A stretch of 64,000 nucleotides of DNA, taken from Vibrio fluvialis. Lineage in GTDB: Bacteria; Pseudomonadota; Gammaproteobacteria; Enterobacterales; Vibrionaceae. This document shows, piece by piece, positions 7,653-16,114 of this stretch. Position 1 is the stretch's first letter. Each line of letters opens with the position of its first letter. A program made the translations under genes and the position numbers. Location: NCBI RefSeq assembly GCF_900460245.1, contig NZ_UHIP01000002.1, positions 1,550,001 through 1,614,000 on the forward strand, given 5' to 3'. The notes beneath the pieces are model-generated. The model ran no database searches. It was not told the origin of the DNA and saw nothing but the letters and a program-made list of their open reading frames with translations.

Positions 7653-8522
7653 TTAAACGTTTTCCCTTGGCACCGATAACGCCATCGTCTGTTTGAGCCA
7701 TTCGATAAACTGCCGTTCCAATGCCGTTTCATCGCGCTGCTGACGCAGCAACACATAGTCGTGTCCAGAGAGGCGAAAACCAAACGGTGCAACTAACCGG
7801 CCGCGTTCAATTTCATCCATCACCAACGGATAGGAACCGATGGCGGCGCCCAGTCCATCTTGTGCGGCTTGCAAACAAAAGTAGAAGTGTTCGAAGGTTT
7901 GCTCTGCGGCGTCGGTAAACTCACAAGATCGCTCTTCTAACCACTCTTGCCAAGCTAAGGGGCGGGTCTGACTATGCAATAAAGTCATCGCCTGCTGTTT
8001 TGTTTGAACGCTTTGCCAATATTGTGGTGACATCACTGGCCCCACCCACTCGGCTACCAGCGTTTGTTTCTGATAAGGCTGAGTCAGCTCAAAATCATCG
8101 CGACGAATCGCTAAATGATATCCTTGAGAACCGAGATTCACAGGTCCGCCAGCGGTCGAAAGCCTGACATCGCCACTCGTTTGCTGATGGAATTGGCTCA
8201 TACGCGGCATCAGCCAGCGCATGGTTAAAGTCGGTTCACAAGACACTTCCAAATGCGGCAAACGTGTTGTGCGCAACTGTTCCACACCCTTCTCTAAAGA
8301 GCTGAATGCCTGGCTGGTAAATGCTCTGAGTTCCATGCCCTCTTGCGTGAGCACGACATGACGCCCCTGCTTGATAAACAAGGGGACACCCAAATAGGTT
8401 TCTAAAGTTTTGATCTGTTTACTCACGGCTCCGTGAGTAATGTGCAGGGTATCTGCCGCCTGAGTAAAGCTCGCGCTTTGCGCTGCCACATGAAAAACGT
8501 GAAAAGCCTTGAGATGCCTCAT
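7653..8522 (-). CDS. LysR-family transcriptional regulator (GcvA-like)
   Basis: 289 residues. The N-terminal winged helix has the typical run SFTQAADTLHITHGAVSKQI at about residues 18-37, then the linker helix and a periplasmic-binding-like sensor domain from about residue 90. It is divergent from a LysE-type exporter that starts 101 bases away, the usual arrangement in which a LysR protein controls the neighbouring gene. The effector is unknown, although LysR/LysE pairs often sense the exported amino acid. Confidence 0.9.
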   Translation of the reverse strand: MRHLKAFHVFHVAAQSASFTQAADTLHITHGAVSKQIKTLETYLGVPLFIKQGRHVVLTQEGMELRAFTSQAFSSLEKGVEQLRTTRLPHLEVSCEPTLTMRWLMPRMSQFHQQTSGDVRLSTAGGPVNLGSQGYHLAIRRDDFELTQPYQKQTLVAEWVGPVMSPQYWQSVQTKQQAMTLLHSQTRPLAWQEWLEERSCEFTDAAEQTFEHFYFCLQAAQDGLGAAIGSYPLVMDEIERGRLVAPFGFRLSGHDYVLLRQQRDETALERQFIEWLKQTMALSVPRENV

Positions 8523-8623
8523 TTGTGAATTTTACTCACCTATTAAAGTCATTTTTTTCGATTATAGATAGCCCAAGCACGACATACAATCGGCGCATCA
8601 CTTCAACTCAAAGGAAATTTGTG

Positions 8624-9235
8624 ATGGATATTTTCACACTCGCTATTGTGGGTCTGCTTATTGTTATCAGCCCAGGTGCTGACTTCGTCTTAGTATTGAA
8701 GAACAGCCTATCACATGGTCGCCGTGCAGGCATGTTCAGCGCTCTGGGCATCAGCCTTGCGATTACCGTTCACATTGGTTATTCACTGCTTGGAATCAGT
8801 TACCTAATTTCACACAATGAGACACTTTTTAATCTCATCAAATATTCAGGTGCCGTCTACCTGGTTTACTTGGGAATCAAAGGCATATTCTCGGCAAACA
8901 CCAATACGGTCATCACCGCAGAGCAGGACTGCCATTTACCCGGCTATCGTTATTTCGCTCAGGGCTTTTTGTGCAATGTTCTCAATCCGAAAACCATGCT
9001 TTTTTTCCTCAGCATTTTCAGCCAAGTGATTTCTGCTGACGATTCATCGTCTGTGTATGCGCTGACTTATGGCGCTTACATGATTATTCTGCACGGACTG
9101 TGGTTTGCATTGGTGGCGACGTTGATGACATCAGCCGCGCTGCAACAAAAGTTGCAACGCATCAAACCGCTGATCAACAAAGCATGTGGAGTGGGATTAG
9201 TGTCGTTTGGCGCTGCATTAGCACTCAAAGCCTGA
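8624..9235 (+). CDS. LysE/RhtB-family amino-acid exporter
   Basis: 203 residues with six predicted membrane helices. The family signature near the N-terminus is ISPGADFVLVLKNSLSHGRR, and the mid-protein motif is GFLCNVLNPKTMLFF. The ATG at 8624 follows AAAGGAAA; the frame extends further upstream, but those codons fall in the promoter region shared with the LysR gene. Its role is proton-driven export of an amino acid or homoserine-lactone-like metabolite. Regulation by the divergent LysR protein is inferred. Confidence 0.92.
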   Translation: MDIFTLAIVGLLIVISPGADFVLVLKNSLSHGRRAGMFSALGISLAITVHIGYSLLGISYLISHNETLFNLIKYSGAVYLVYLGIKGIFSANTNTVITAEQDCHLPGYRYFAQGFLCNVLNPKTMLFFLSIFSQVISADDSSSVYALTYGAYMIILHGLWFALVATLMTSAALQQKLQRIKPLINKACGVGLVSFGAALALKA

Positions 9236-9239
9236 AGCT

Positions 9240-10208
9240 TTAAGCAAAACTGCTTTCTGAAATAACGTAGCAATTGCGGCCATTCGTTTTAGCCTGATAG
9301 AGTGCGCTGTCGGCTTTTTCATACACCTGCGCCAGCGTTTCATGGCCATCTGGTGTTACCGTCACCACACCTTGCGATATGGTTACGTGATCCGCAATCG
9401 CACTGAATGCATGCGGATAATGAATGTGTTCGATTGAATCTTGAATGCGCTCCGCCGCTGCGCGGGCGCCTTCAACATCGGTATTTGTCAGCAGAATCAG
9501 GAACTCTTCGCCACCGTAGCGACCAACAAATTCACCACTACGACAAAACAGTTTATTCGCCGCTTGCGCAATAGTGTGCAGGCAGCGGTCCCCTTCGATG
9601 TGGCCGTAATTATCGTTGAAGGGTTTGAAGTGATCGACGTCAAACAGAATGACGCTCAAGGACATTTCGTGACGACCATGCCACGAAATCATTTCGCGCA
9701 GTTTTTCATCCATAAAGCGGCGGTTAAAGACCTGAGTCAGGCCATCTTCGTTGGCCTGATGCTGCAAAATACGATTGAGTTCTTCGAGCTTCGCACTGGT
9801 GCGCTTCAGTTCTCGACGCATGTTGGCAATGCGTTGCATCGCCAGCAACTTAGAGTTGAGCACCATTTTATCAACGGGTTTAATCAGATAGTCATCGCCA
9901 CCTGATTCAATCGCGCGGGCGATCATCGAAGGTTCATCGTGGCTACTGAGAAAAATGATGGGAATCCACTCCTCATCATAACGACGACGAATTTCCTGAG
10001 AGACTTCAAAACCGTCCATATCTGGCATCGAAACATCGAGCAGGATCAGTTCAGGTTCAAAACGCGGATAAATATCCAATGCATCCCGTCCACTCGACGC
10101 GACCTCGACAGAATGGCCTAATTGCTTGAGGCGAATCGCGAGTTGCATCCGCTCCAGTTGAATGTCATCAACCAGTAATATCCTCATGGATGAGCCGGAA
10201 CCTAACAT
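9240..10208 (-). CDS. Response regulator with GGDEF domain (REC-diguanylate cyclase)
   Basis: 322 residues from the ATG at 10208, which is preceded by AAAGAGG at 10214-10220. The REC domain has the acidic pair Asp14-Asp15, phospho-acceptor Asp58 (ILLDVSMPD) and the conserved Lys in LIKPVD. A short coiled linker (about 125-155) leads to the GGDEF domain with an intact active site GGEEF at 232-236. The product inhibition site (RxxD) is changed to RSGE, so feedback inhibition may be weakened. It makes c-di-GMP in response to phosphorylation by an unlinked histidine kinase. No partner kinase is nearby, and it converges on the LysE gene, whose stop is four bases away. Confidence 0.93.
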   Translation of the reverse strand: MLGSGSSMRILLVDDIQLERMQLAIRLKQLGHSVEVASSGRDALDIYPRFEPELILLDVSMPDMDGFEVSQEIRRRYDEEWIPIIFLSSHDEPSMIARAIESGGDDYLIKPVDKMVLNSKLLAMQRIANMRRELKRTSAKLEELNRILQHQANEDGLTQVFNRRFMDEKLREMISWHGRHEMSLSVILFDVDHFKPFNDNYGHIEGDRCLHTIAQAANKLFCRSGEFVGRYGGEEFLILLTNTDVEGARAAAERIQDSIEHIHYPHAFSAIADHVTISQGVVTVTPDGHETLAQVYEKADSALYQAKTNGRNCYVISESSFA

Positions 10209-10346
10209 CGACACCTCTTTGCAATACAATCATATGCTTACCTATAGCATAACTTTCTCACGCTTTCACTGCTTTATTTGGCCTGTTGTATTGACTTTTC
10301 AGCGGAAGTTTTTAGCATTGCCTTTTTCATTAATGGAAACTTTTTC

Positions 10347-10784
10347 ATGTCAGAAACTACACAAACTGAAGCTCCGAAAGTGGACTTAGAAGCCATTTCT
10401 CCAGAACTACGCCAGGTGCTTGAATTCGATCAGGTACCCGAAGAGATGTTCCTGATGGTCACCTCTATTCACGAAGTCTCTGAAGAAGCGGTCCGTGAAG
10501 CTTGGGATAGCCTGCCAGCTAGCGCACAAAACGTACTGGACAACTTTGAACAGTTCCACGCGCTGATTTCAGTAAGCCAAGCATTTGCTGGCCTAAACGT
10601 GATGGAAGAGTTCCCAACCCTGAATCTTCCAAAAGAGATGACTGAGCAAGATAAAGAAGAATACCGTGCTCAGCTGCTGGATCAGGTACTGCACAGCTGT
10701 GTGAAAGACATGGTTAAGCAAATTAAGAAAGCGCGTCGTGATGCGATTCTTAAGCGTGATTTCAAAGAAGTGTTTCAGAAGTAA
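10347..10784 (+). CDS. Conserved hypothetical cytoplasmic protein (Vibrio type)
   Basis: 145 residues from the ATG at 10347 (MSETTQTEAP). It is acidic and mostly helical with no signal peptide or membrane helix. The N-terminal half is rich in Glu (SPELRQVLEFDQVPEEMF), and the C-terminal end is basic (KQIKKARRDAILKRDFKEV), which suggests a nucleic-acid or protein contact. I do not recognise a characterised family. It is a single gene with its own terminator, transcribed away from the diguanylate cyclase and followed by glpD. Confidence 0.8.
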   Translation: MSETTQTEAPKVDLEAISPELRQVLEFDQVPEEMFLMVTSIHEVSEEAVREAWDSLPASAQNVLDNFEQFHALISVSQAFAGLNVMEEFPTLNLPKEMTEQDKEEYRAQLLDQVLHSCVKDMVKQIKKARRDAILKRDFKEVFQK

Positions 10785-10803
10785 TCAACATTTCCGATGA
10801 ATG

Positions 10804-10832
10804 AAAGCCCGTTGCCTTTGGTGACGGGCTTT
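10804..10832 (+). terminator. Rho-independent terminator after the hypothetical gene at 10347
   Basis: Stem AAAGCCCGT / ACGGGCTTT with an 11-base loop and a T run, 20 bases after the stop codon. Confidence 0.85.
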
Positions 10833-11087
10833 TTTGTTGTTGGATACATACCATTCCCTGCCTGCGTTTTTGTTCCTTCTCACTCCCTATTCATCAAGTT
10901 GTCACCTTTCGAGTGCAAAATTGCGCTCCATTTTGGACTTTTTGCACAATAAAAGCACGCCTTGACGCTCGAACGCTCATTTATTATGATCAAGATCAAA
11001 ATTGCTTCAGGGAAAACTCCGCTTTTGTGCGGTTTAGTGTTTTCATACGAGCATTAAGATACAAAAACGAAAATCAAGGCCAATAAA
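10833..11087. other. glpD promoter region
   Basis: This is the stretch from the preceding terminator to glpD. It includes an FNR-like box at 10986-10999 and a TCATACGAGCATTA segment just before the gene. No ORF or RNA gene was seen. Confidence 0.5.
10986..10999 (-). promoter_or_regulatory. FNR/CRP-family-like box upstream of glpD
   Basis: On the minus strand it reads TTGAT-CTTG-ATCAT, nine of ten positions of the FNR half-sites (TTGAT-N4-ATCAA). It lies 89-102 bases before the glpD start. Oxygen-dependent control of the aerobic dehydrogenase would make sense, but binding is only inferred. Confidence 0.4.
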
Positions 11088-12638
11088 ATGAAACAGAACT
11101 TAAGCTCAACACGTTTTACTGAAAATGAAGTGCTCGACATCATCATTGTTGGTGGTGGTATCAATGGCGCAGGTATCGCAGCCGACGCTGCGGGTCGTGG
11201 ACTGAAAGTGGGTATGTATGAAGCGCAGGATTTTGCCGGCGCAACCTCTTCTGCCAGCTCTAAGCTTATCCATGGTGGTCTGCGCTATCTTGAGCATTAT
11301 GAGTTTCGTTTAGTGAGTGAAGCACTTGCCGAGCGTGAAGTTCTGTTGAAAAAAGCGCCTCACATTGTAAAGCCGATGCGTTTTCGTTTGCCGCATCGCC
11401 CGTTCCTGCGTCCAGCCTGGATGATTCGTATTGGTCTGTTCCTGTACGACAACTTGGGTAAACGTACTTCTTTGCCAGCGAGTAAGAAAGTCGCGCTAAA
11501 GGCAGGCGAAGTAATGAAACCGGAAATGAAAATTGGCTTTGAATATTCAGATTGCTGGGTCGATGACGCTCGTTTGGTGATTCTGAACGCGATTCAAGCT
11601 CAAGAGCTGGGTTCAGAAGTGATGAACTACTGCCGCGTCGAACACGCAAGCCGCGACGGCGATATCTGGACAGTGACACTGTTTGATGAGCGTACACAAC
11701 AACGTTTCGTGCGTAAGAGTCACGCTCTGGTTAACGCAACGGGGCCTTGGGTTAAGCAGTTTTTGGACGAAAGCATCCATGTTCGCTCCCCTTACGGCAT
11801 TCGCCTGATCAAAGGCTCACACATTATCGTGCCGAAGATTCATAACGAAGAACAGGCGTACATTCTGCAGAATGAAGACCAGCGTATCGTATTCGTGATT
11901 CCGTACCTGGGTAAATACTCGATGATCGGTACCACTGACGTGGAATACAAAGGCGACCCGCGCAAAGTGGCAATTTCGCAGGAGGAGCGCCAGTATCTGG
12001 TCGATATCGTCAATAAACACTTTGTACGCGAAATCAGCACATCAGACATCGTATCTGAATTCAGCGGTGTGCGTCCTTTGTGTGATGATGAATCCAACTC
12101 ACCACAAGCGATCACGCGTGACTACACGCTGTCGTTGGATCAACAAGGTGAAGAAGCACCACTACTGTCTATCTTTGGCGGTAAACTGACCACATACCGT
12201 AAACTGGCTGAGTCCGCGATGAAGCATTTGTCGCCATTCTTCCCGAACATGAAAACAAACTGGACCAACGAATCTACACTGCCAGGCGGCGAAGATTATG
12301 TGTACGGTAACATCCGTAACGAACTGAAACGTCAGTACCCGTTCGTCAACGATGCCACGCTGGATCGCTGGCTAACTTGTTACGGCAGCCGTACCCGAAA
12401 ACTGCTGGCCGATGTCGCATCCATTGAAGATCTGGGTACCCAGTTCAGCGATACGCTGTTCCAACGTGAAGTGGACTACCTGATTGAAAACGAATATGCC
12501 TACAAAGTGGATGATATTTTCTGGCGTCGCAGCAAATTGGGTATCGATCACGACAGTGCCACGATTGAACAGGTTGCTCAATACCTTGCAAAGTGTCACT
12601 CCTCACACGTTGAGCCTGCCCTCAAAGCCGTGATTTAA
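11088..12638 (+). CDS. glpD: Aerobic glycerol-3-phosphate dehydrogenase
   Basis: 516 residues, the usual GlpD length. It has the N-terminal FAD motif DIIIVGGGINGAGIAADAAG (about 17-36), the substrate-site stretch SASSKLIHGGLRYLEHYEF, the conserved KGSHIIVPK and FSGVRPLCDD motifs, and FGGKLTTYRKLAE near the C-terminal cap. The enzyme binds the inner membrane and passes electrons from glycerol-3-phosphate to quinone, giving dihydroxyacetone phosphate. It is monocistronic here: a terminator lies 28 bases after the stop and no glpF or glpK is adjacent. The SD AAGG is seven bases before the ATG. Confidence 0.97.
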   Translation: MKQNLSSTRFTENEVLDIIIVGGGINGAGIAADAAGRGLKVGMYEAQDFAGATSSASSKLIHGGLRYLEHYEFRLVSEALAEREVLLKKAPHIVKPMRFRLPHRPFLRPAWMIRIGLFLYDNLGKRTSLPASKKVALKAGEVMKPEMKIGFEYSDCWVDDARLVILNAIQAQELGSEVMNYCRVEHASRDGDIWTVTLFDERTQQRFVRKSHALVNATGPWVKQFLDESIHVRSPYGIRLIKGSHIIVPKIHNEEQAYILQNEDQRIVFVIPYLGKYSMIGTTDVEYKGDPRKVAISQEERQYLVDIVNKHFVREISTSDIVSEFSGVRPLCDDESNSPQAITRDYTLSLDQQGEEAPLLSIFGGKLTTYRKLAESAMKHLSPFFPNMKTNWTNESTLPGGEDYVYGNIRNELKRQYPFVNDATLDRWLTCYGSRTRKLLADVASIEDLGTQFSDTLFQREVDYLIENEYAYKVDDIFWRRSKLGIDHDSATIEQVAQYLAKCHSSHVEPALKAVI

Positions 12639-12665
12639 CTTTCGCTCTGTTCAAGCCTTGATTAA

Positions 12666-12689
12666 AAAAGCCACCTTCGGGTGGCTTTT
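12666..12689 (+). terminator. Rho-independent terminator of glpD
   Basis: Perfect stem AAAAGCCACC / GGTGGCTTTT with a TTCG tetraloop. Because A runs flank it on the left, it can also end transcription of the convergent gene at 12699. Confidence 0.92.
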
Positions 12690-12698
12690 GCTTTTCTC

Positions 12699-13745
12699 TC
12701 AGCTTTCACTGTGACGCAGCGCTTCCAGCTTGTTTTTCAACAATGCGGGCAACGTATAAAGCAACAGCAAGCGAATAGCGTGGTTAACCATCACAAACGC
12801 GGGTTCTAAACCCAGCAGCAGGGCTACCGCGGTCATCGCTTCGACACTGCCCGGAACCCAAGACAGCAGCATGACCATCCAAGGCATTCCGAGTAAAAGA
12901 GAGGCGATATAGGAAGTTACAATCGCAACCGACATCCCAATGATGGTGACCATCACCCCCGCTTTTGAATAGGAAACGGCTTCACGCAGTGTAGTCTCGG
13001 CCAATCTGGCACCAATCAATACGCCCAATAAAGAGGTGGAAAAGAGCACCAACCATACGGGCACCGCAATGGAAACTGGCGCCATAATCCCGTTACACGC
13101 AGCGGCAATGACTAACGAAGCGATCATGTAAGGCGCCGGGATACCGAATCGTACCGATAGCTTGCCGCTCACCATACTGATGGCGACGATTCCAGCCAGC
13201 ACACTCCACTGCTCTAGATCCAGCGTGATACTCTCTTTCACCACTTCCGCAGCATTACTGGAGACAATACCAGCCAGAATAATCAGGATGATTAAGCGCA
13301 CTGAGTGGGCATAAACGACTTTCGGTGACGGCTTGCTTTCTGATTCACTGATCACCAGTATCGCGGCCATCGCGCCCGGCACTGCTGCCAATAACGATTC
13401 GAACGGATTCCAGCCTTCACGTTTATGCAGCCACCAGAAGCTGCATCCCGTTTGCAACATCAAGCAAATCACCAAGCCAACAATCACGGGCACACTGATG
13501 GTATGCGCCAATTCAGCGATTGATATCGTCGCGCCAACGCTGATACCCAGCACGACCTGAATAAACATCAGTAACGTTTTAGGGATACGCAACGCATGGT
13601 GAAAGCGCTTACGCAGAAGGATCACCGCAAATGCCGACAAAAACAGCCCGGTCAGCGGCAAGGTAACAATCTGTGCAGCCAGAGAACCGACTGCCGCAAT
13701 TGCCAGAATTTGCGCCAGATTAGTGATAGAAGCTCGTTCGAACAT
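12699..13745 (-). CDS. AbrB-family (AmoA-type) membrane protein
   Basis: 348 residues from the ATG at 13745, preceded by AAGAG. It has roughly ten membrane helices in two homologous halves, each with the family stretch of the kind AVPGAMAAILVISE / WVPGSVEAMTAVALLLG. The AbrB-family label in databases is misleading: this is an integral membrane protein, not a DNA-binding regulator. It is thought to be a transporter, with no established substrate. It converges on glpD across a shared terminator. The 225 bases upstream show no clear regulatory motif. Confidence 0.85.
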   Translation of the reverse strand: MFERASITNLAQILAIAAVGSLAAQIVTLPLTGLFLSAFAVILLRKRFHHALRIPKTLLMFIQVVLGISVGATISIAELAHTISVPVIVGLVICLMLQTGCSFWWLHKREGWNPFESLLAAVPGAMAAILVISESESKPSPKVVYAHSVRLIILIILAGIVSSNAAEVVKESITLDLEQWSVLAGIVAISMVSGKLSVRFGIPAPYMIASLVIAAACNGIMAPVSIAVPVWLVLFSTSLLGVLIGARLAETTLREAVSYSKAGVMVTIIGMSVAIVTSYIASLLLGMPWMVMLLSWVPGSVEAMTAVALLLGLEPAFVMVNHAIRLLLLYTLPALLKNKLEALRHSES

Positions 13746-13970
13746 GTTTCGCTCTTTTAATACCACAAGGACAACCATCAAGGTCGCCGCTCATAAGATG
13801 ATGAGAGTTGAAATTGTTGTGCTGAATACAATGAAAGCCGTCACCTGAGTCCTAAACGCTCTCAATGCGCAGCCATCTGCACAAAAAGGCTAAGAAAAAC
13901 GGGCAGAGAACGAACAGATAGCAGCGTCGTGCCATTCTACCTCTACCCAAGATCAATTGCATCGACACAC

Positions 13971-14879
13971 TCAGGTCACTGCGCGTAAACAGGGGGATAG
14001 CATCGTTTTTAATGCCTGATTAAGATACGCCATGCGCTGAGGTAATACGCGGTGACGTTTGTGTATCAGATATAAGGTTTCATACACTTGGGTTTCGCTC
14101 TGCCATACTGCAATGTTGCTCTGATCAACAAAGCTACTGATCGCCGACTTCGGTAACAAAGTAAACCCCAACCCTTTCGCAACAGGTATCAGTATCTGAT
14201 TGATTTGATTAACATAACTTTTCACTTTGAGACGGGCGGTATCCAGATTGCGAAGCGCTTCATCACCACAGCGTGACAAGTAAAGTGACAAGTAATGCTC
14301 CGCATCAGGGTGACTGACTAATCCCAGTTCCAACAGCGTTTCTGGTCGATGGCAGCGCTGCTCATACCCTTTGGGCACCACAATAAACAACGGCTCCTGC
14401 CCGATTTCTTCTACTTGCAACATGCTTTGATTAGGCACGTAAGTCACAATGCCCACATCCGCGTCTCCATCCTCGATTTGACGCATGATGCGCAGATTAG
14501 GCGCTGCTTCCACTTCAATCGATAACCCAGGATGTTGATGCTGAATATCCAAAAGCTGCGGATATAACGTCAACGCCATCGCTCCCGAACACGCCAACTT
14601 ATAGCGGCCAGAAAAAGGATCATCCTCACCGAGTTTAATCAGTAGGTTACGTTCATTTTGTTCTTGTTGGCAGGCGTAGTCATACATCATTTTGCCCTGC
14701 TCAGTGATCTCAAATGTTTTATTGATGCGCTTAATCAGGGTATGACCACACGCTTCTTCAAGTTTCCTGACATGCTGACTCACCCCTGGCTGGGTCATAA
14801 ACAGCTTCTCGGCGGTCTGGGTAAAGTGACCCGTTTCAATCAGAGTTTTGAAGGTTGCCAACCAGTTCGGATTCAACAT
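13971..14879 (-). CDS. LysR-family transcriptional regulator
   Basis: 302 residues. The winged helix has HFTQTAEKLFMTQPGVSQHV at about 18-37, then the sensor domain (YKLACSGAMALTLYPQLLDI from about residue 93). It is divergent from the VOC-family gene at 14996. The 116-base gap holds an inverted repeat ATTATCA-N13-TGATAAT that fits a LysR site. Probable control of the VOC gene is inferred from this layout. Confidence 0.9.
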   Translation of the reverse strand: MLNPNWLATFKTLIETGHFTQTAEKLFMTQPGVSQHVRKLEEACGHTLIKRINKTFEITEQGKMMYDYACQQEQNERNLLIKLGEDDPFSGRYKLACSGAMALTLYPQLLDIQHQHPGLSIEVEAAPNLRIMRQIEDGDADVGIVTYVPNQSMLQVEEIGQEPLFIVVPKGYEQRCHRPETLLELGLVSHPDAEHYLSLYLSRCGDEALRNLDTARLKVKSYVNQINQILIPVAKGLGFTLLPKSAISSFVDQSNIAVWQSETQVYETLYLIHKRHRVLPQRMAYLNQALKTMLSPCLRAVT

Positions 14880-14898
14880 AGCTTAACCATAATAATAA

Positions 14899-14925
14899 AT
14901 TATCAAAATAAGAATATATGATAAT
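14899..14925. promoter_or_regulatory. Inverted repeat ATTATCA-N13-TGATAAT, likely LysR-type site
   Basis: Perfect 7-base arms in the divergent LysR/VOC promoter region, 20 bases from the LysR start. Arms of this size and spacing embed the T-N11-A pattern of LysR operators. Confidence 0.55.
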
Positions 14926-14995
14926 TTTTATCGCATCTACGTTTTGATTAATCTGTGCCTGTTCCAAAACACAAATCAAAACAAACGAGGTCATT

Positions 14996-15499
14996 ATGTC
15001 TAATACTTATCCACGCGTTTTCTCTCACATTGGCATCTCAGTGCCCGATCTGGATGCCGCCGTAAAATTTTATACTGAAGTGCTGGGCTGGTACGTCATT
15101 ATGCAGCCTACTGAAATTATTGAAGATGATTCAGCGATCGGCGAAATGTGTACCGACGTGTTTGGCTCAGGCTGGGAACGTTTTCGTATCGCTCATCTGT
15201 CAACTGGCGATCGGATTGGTATTGAGCTGTTTGAATTCAAGAACCAACAAAACCCGGAAGACAACTTCGAATACTGGAAAACAGGTATCTTCCACTTTGC
15301 GGTGCAAGATCCAGACATTGAAGCGCTTGCTGAAAAAATCGTCGCCGCTGGCGGTAAAAAACGCATGGCCGCACCACGATTCTATTACCCGGGTGAAAAG
15401 CCTTATCGCATGATTTACATGGAAGACCCATTCGGTAACATTCTTGAGCTTTATAGCCACAGCTACGAACTTCACTACTCTGCTGGCGCCTACAACTGA
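14996..15499 (+). CDS. VOC-superfamily protein (glyoxalase/dioxygenase fold)
   Basis: 167 residues. Two beta-alpha-beta-beta-beta modules begin HIGISVPDLDAAVKFYTEVLGW and IFHFAVQDPDIEALAEKIVA; the first metal-ligand His is in FSHIGI, the second in FHFAV, and the C-terminal Glu in YMEDPFGNILELYSH. Members bind a divalent metal and act as lyases, dioxygenases or drug-binding proteins; which one cannot be told. SD GAGGT precedes the ATG. It is a single gene divergent from a LysR regulator and followed by a long hairpin. Confidence 0.88.
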   Translation: MSNTYPRVFSHIGISVPDLDAAVKFYTEVLGWYVIMQPTEIIEDDSAIGEMCTDVFGSGWERFRIAHLSTGDRIGIELFEFKNQQNPEDNFEYWKTGIFHFAVQDPDIEALAEKIVAAGGKKRMAAPRFYYPGEKPYRMIYMEDPFGNILELYSHSYELHYSAGAYN

Positions 15500-15507
15500 T
15501 CAAAGTG

Positions 15508-15540
15508 TCAGCCACCTGCTTGATTAACGCAGGTGGCTGA
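15508..15540. terminator. Bidirectional hairpin between VOC gene and HPP gene
   Basis: Perfect 12-base stem TCAGCCACCTGC / GCAGGTGGCTGA with a 9-base loop, lying between convergent stop codons at 15499 and 15547. Long T runs are missing, so termination may be partial. Confidence 0.6.
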
Positions 15541-15546
15541 TGTTGT

Positions 15547-16014
15547 TCAAGCTCTGCTTTGACGAGCAGACAGCCACTTTCTGCTCCAGAGCTGATTTAG
15601 CTGGCCACACAATACAATCACCAACGCACCAATCAAAACCGGTGTTACCAGAAATAACCAACTTTGCCCGGTTAACATGATCAGTAACGGATTAGCGCCT
15701 GCCGGCGGATGCGTAGTTTTGGTCACTAACATCAAACTGATCGCAAGCCCTGTGGCAATCGCCAAGCTCCATGGCTCCACGGGCAGCCAATGCACAAATG
15801 CAAGCCCCACTGACGCAGTAATCAGGTGACCGAAAATCACGTTCTTTGGTTGCGCCAAGGGACTGTCCGGCACACCAAAAACCAAAACTGCTGTTGCCCC
15901 AAATGGCGCCATTAACCATAGCCCCGCACTGCTCCAGGCATCTGCGTAAGAAAGTAAACCAATCGCACAGGTTGCCGCGAATCCGGCGAGCAAAGCGGAC
16001 TTCAAATGATTCAT
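15547..16014 (-). CDS. HPP-family membrane protein
   Basis: 155 residues from the ATG at 16014, which has GGAG at the right distance; an upstream in-frame ATG at 16029 lacks one. Four to five membrane helices and the name-giving motif THPPAGANPLLIMLTG at about 105-120 are present. Plant and cyanobacterial HPP proteins transport nitrite across membranes; the role in Vibrio is not known. The gene is divergent from a TetR regulator, with two strong palindromes in the gap, so it is the likely target of that regulator. Confidence 0.87.
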   Translation of the reverse strand: MNHLKSALLAGFAATCAIGLLSYADAWSSAGLWLMAPFGATAVLVFGVPDSPLAQPKNVIFGHLITASVGLAFVHWLPVEPWSLAIATGLAISLMLVTKTTHPPAGANPLLIMLTGQSWLFLVTPVLIGALVIVLCGQLNQLWSRKWLSARQSRA

Positions 16015-16029
16015 TCTGTTTCTCCTCAT

Positions 16030-16051
16030 TAGTAGACCAATCTGTCTACTA
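16030..16051. promoter_or_regulatory. TetR operator-like palindrome 1 (TAGTAGAC-N6-GTCTACTA)
   Basis: Perfect 8-base arms just upstream of the HPP gene start. It shares the core TAGAC...TGTCTA with the second palindrome; the centres are 27 bases apart. Confidence 0.75.
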
Positions 16052-16059
16052 ATTTAAAA

Positions 16060-16075
16060 TAGACAAGTCTGTCTA
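16060..16075. promoter_or_regulatory. TetR operator-like palindrome 2 (TAGACA-N4-TGTCTA)
   Basis: Perfect 6-base arms, 40 bases before the TetR gene start. With palindrome 1 it fills the 100-base divergent promoter region, consistent with one regulator repressing both itself and the HPP gene. Confidence 0.75.
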
Positions 16076-16114
16076 CCTATGTCAACATCAATTTTATCGA
16101 CACAGGAGAAACGT

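Noticed and set aside
10960..10982. GlpR operator before glpD (segment GACGCTCGAACGCTCA)
   Set aside because: Only a few positions match the known operator and symmetry is poor.
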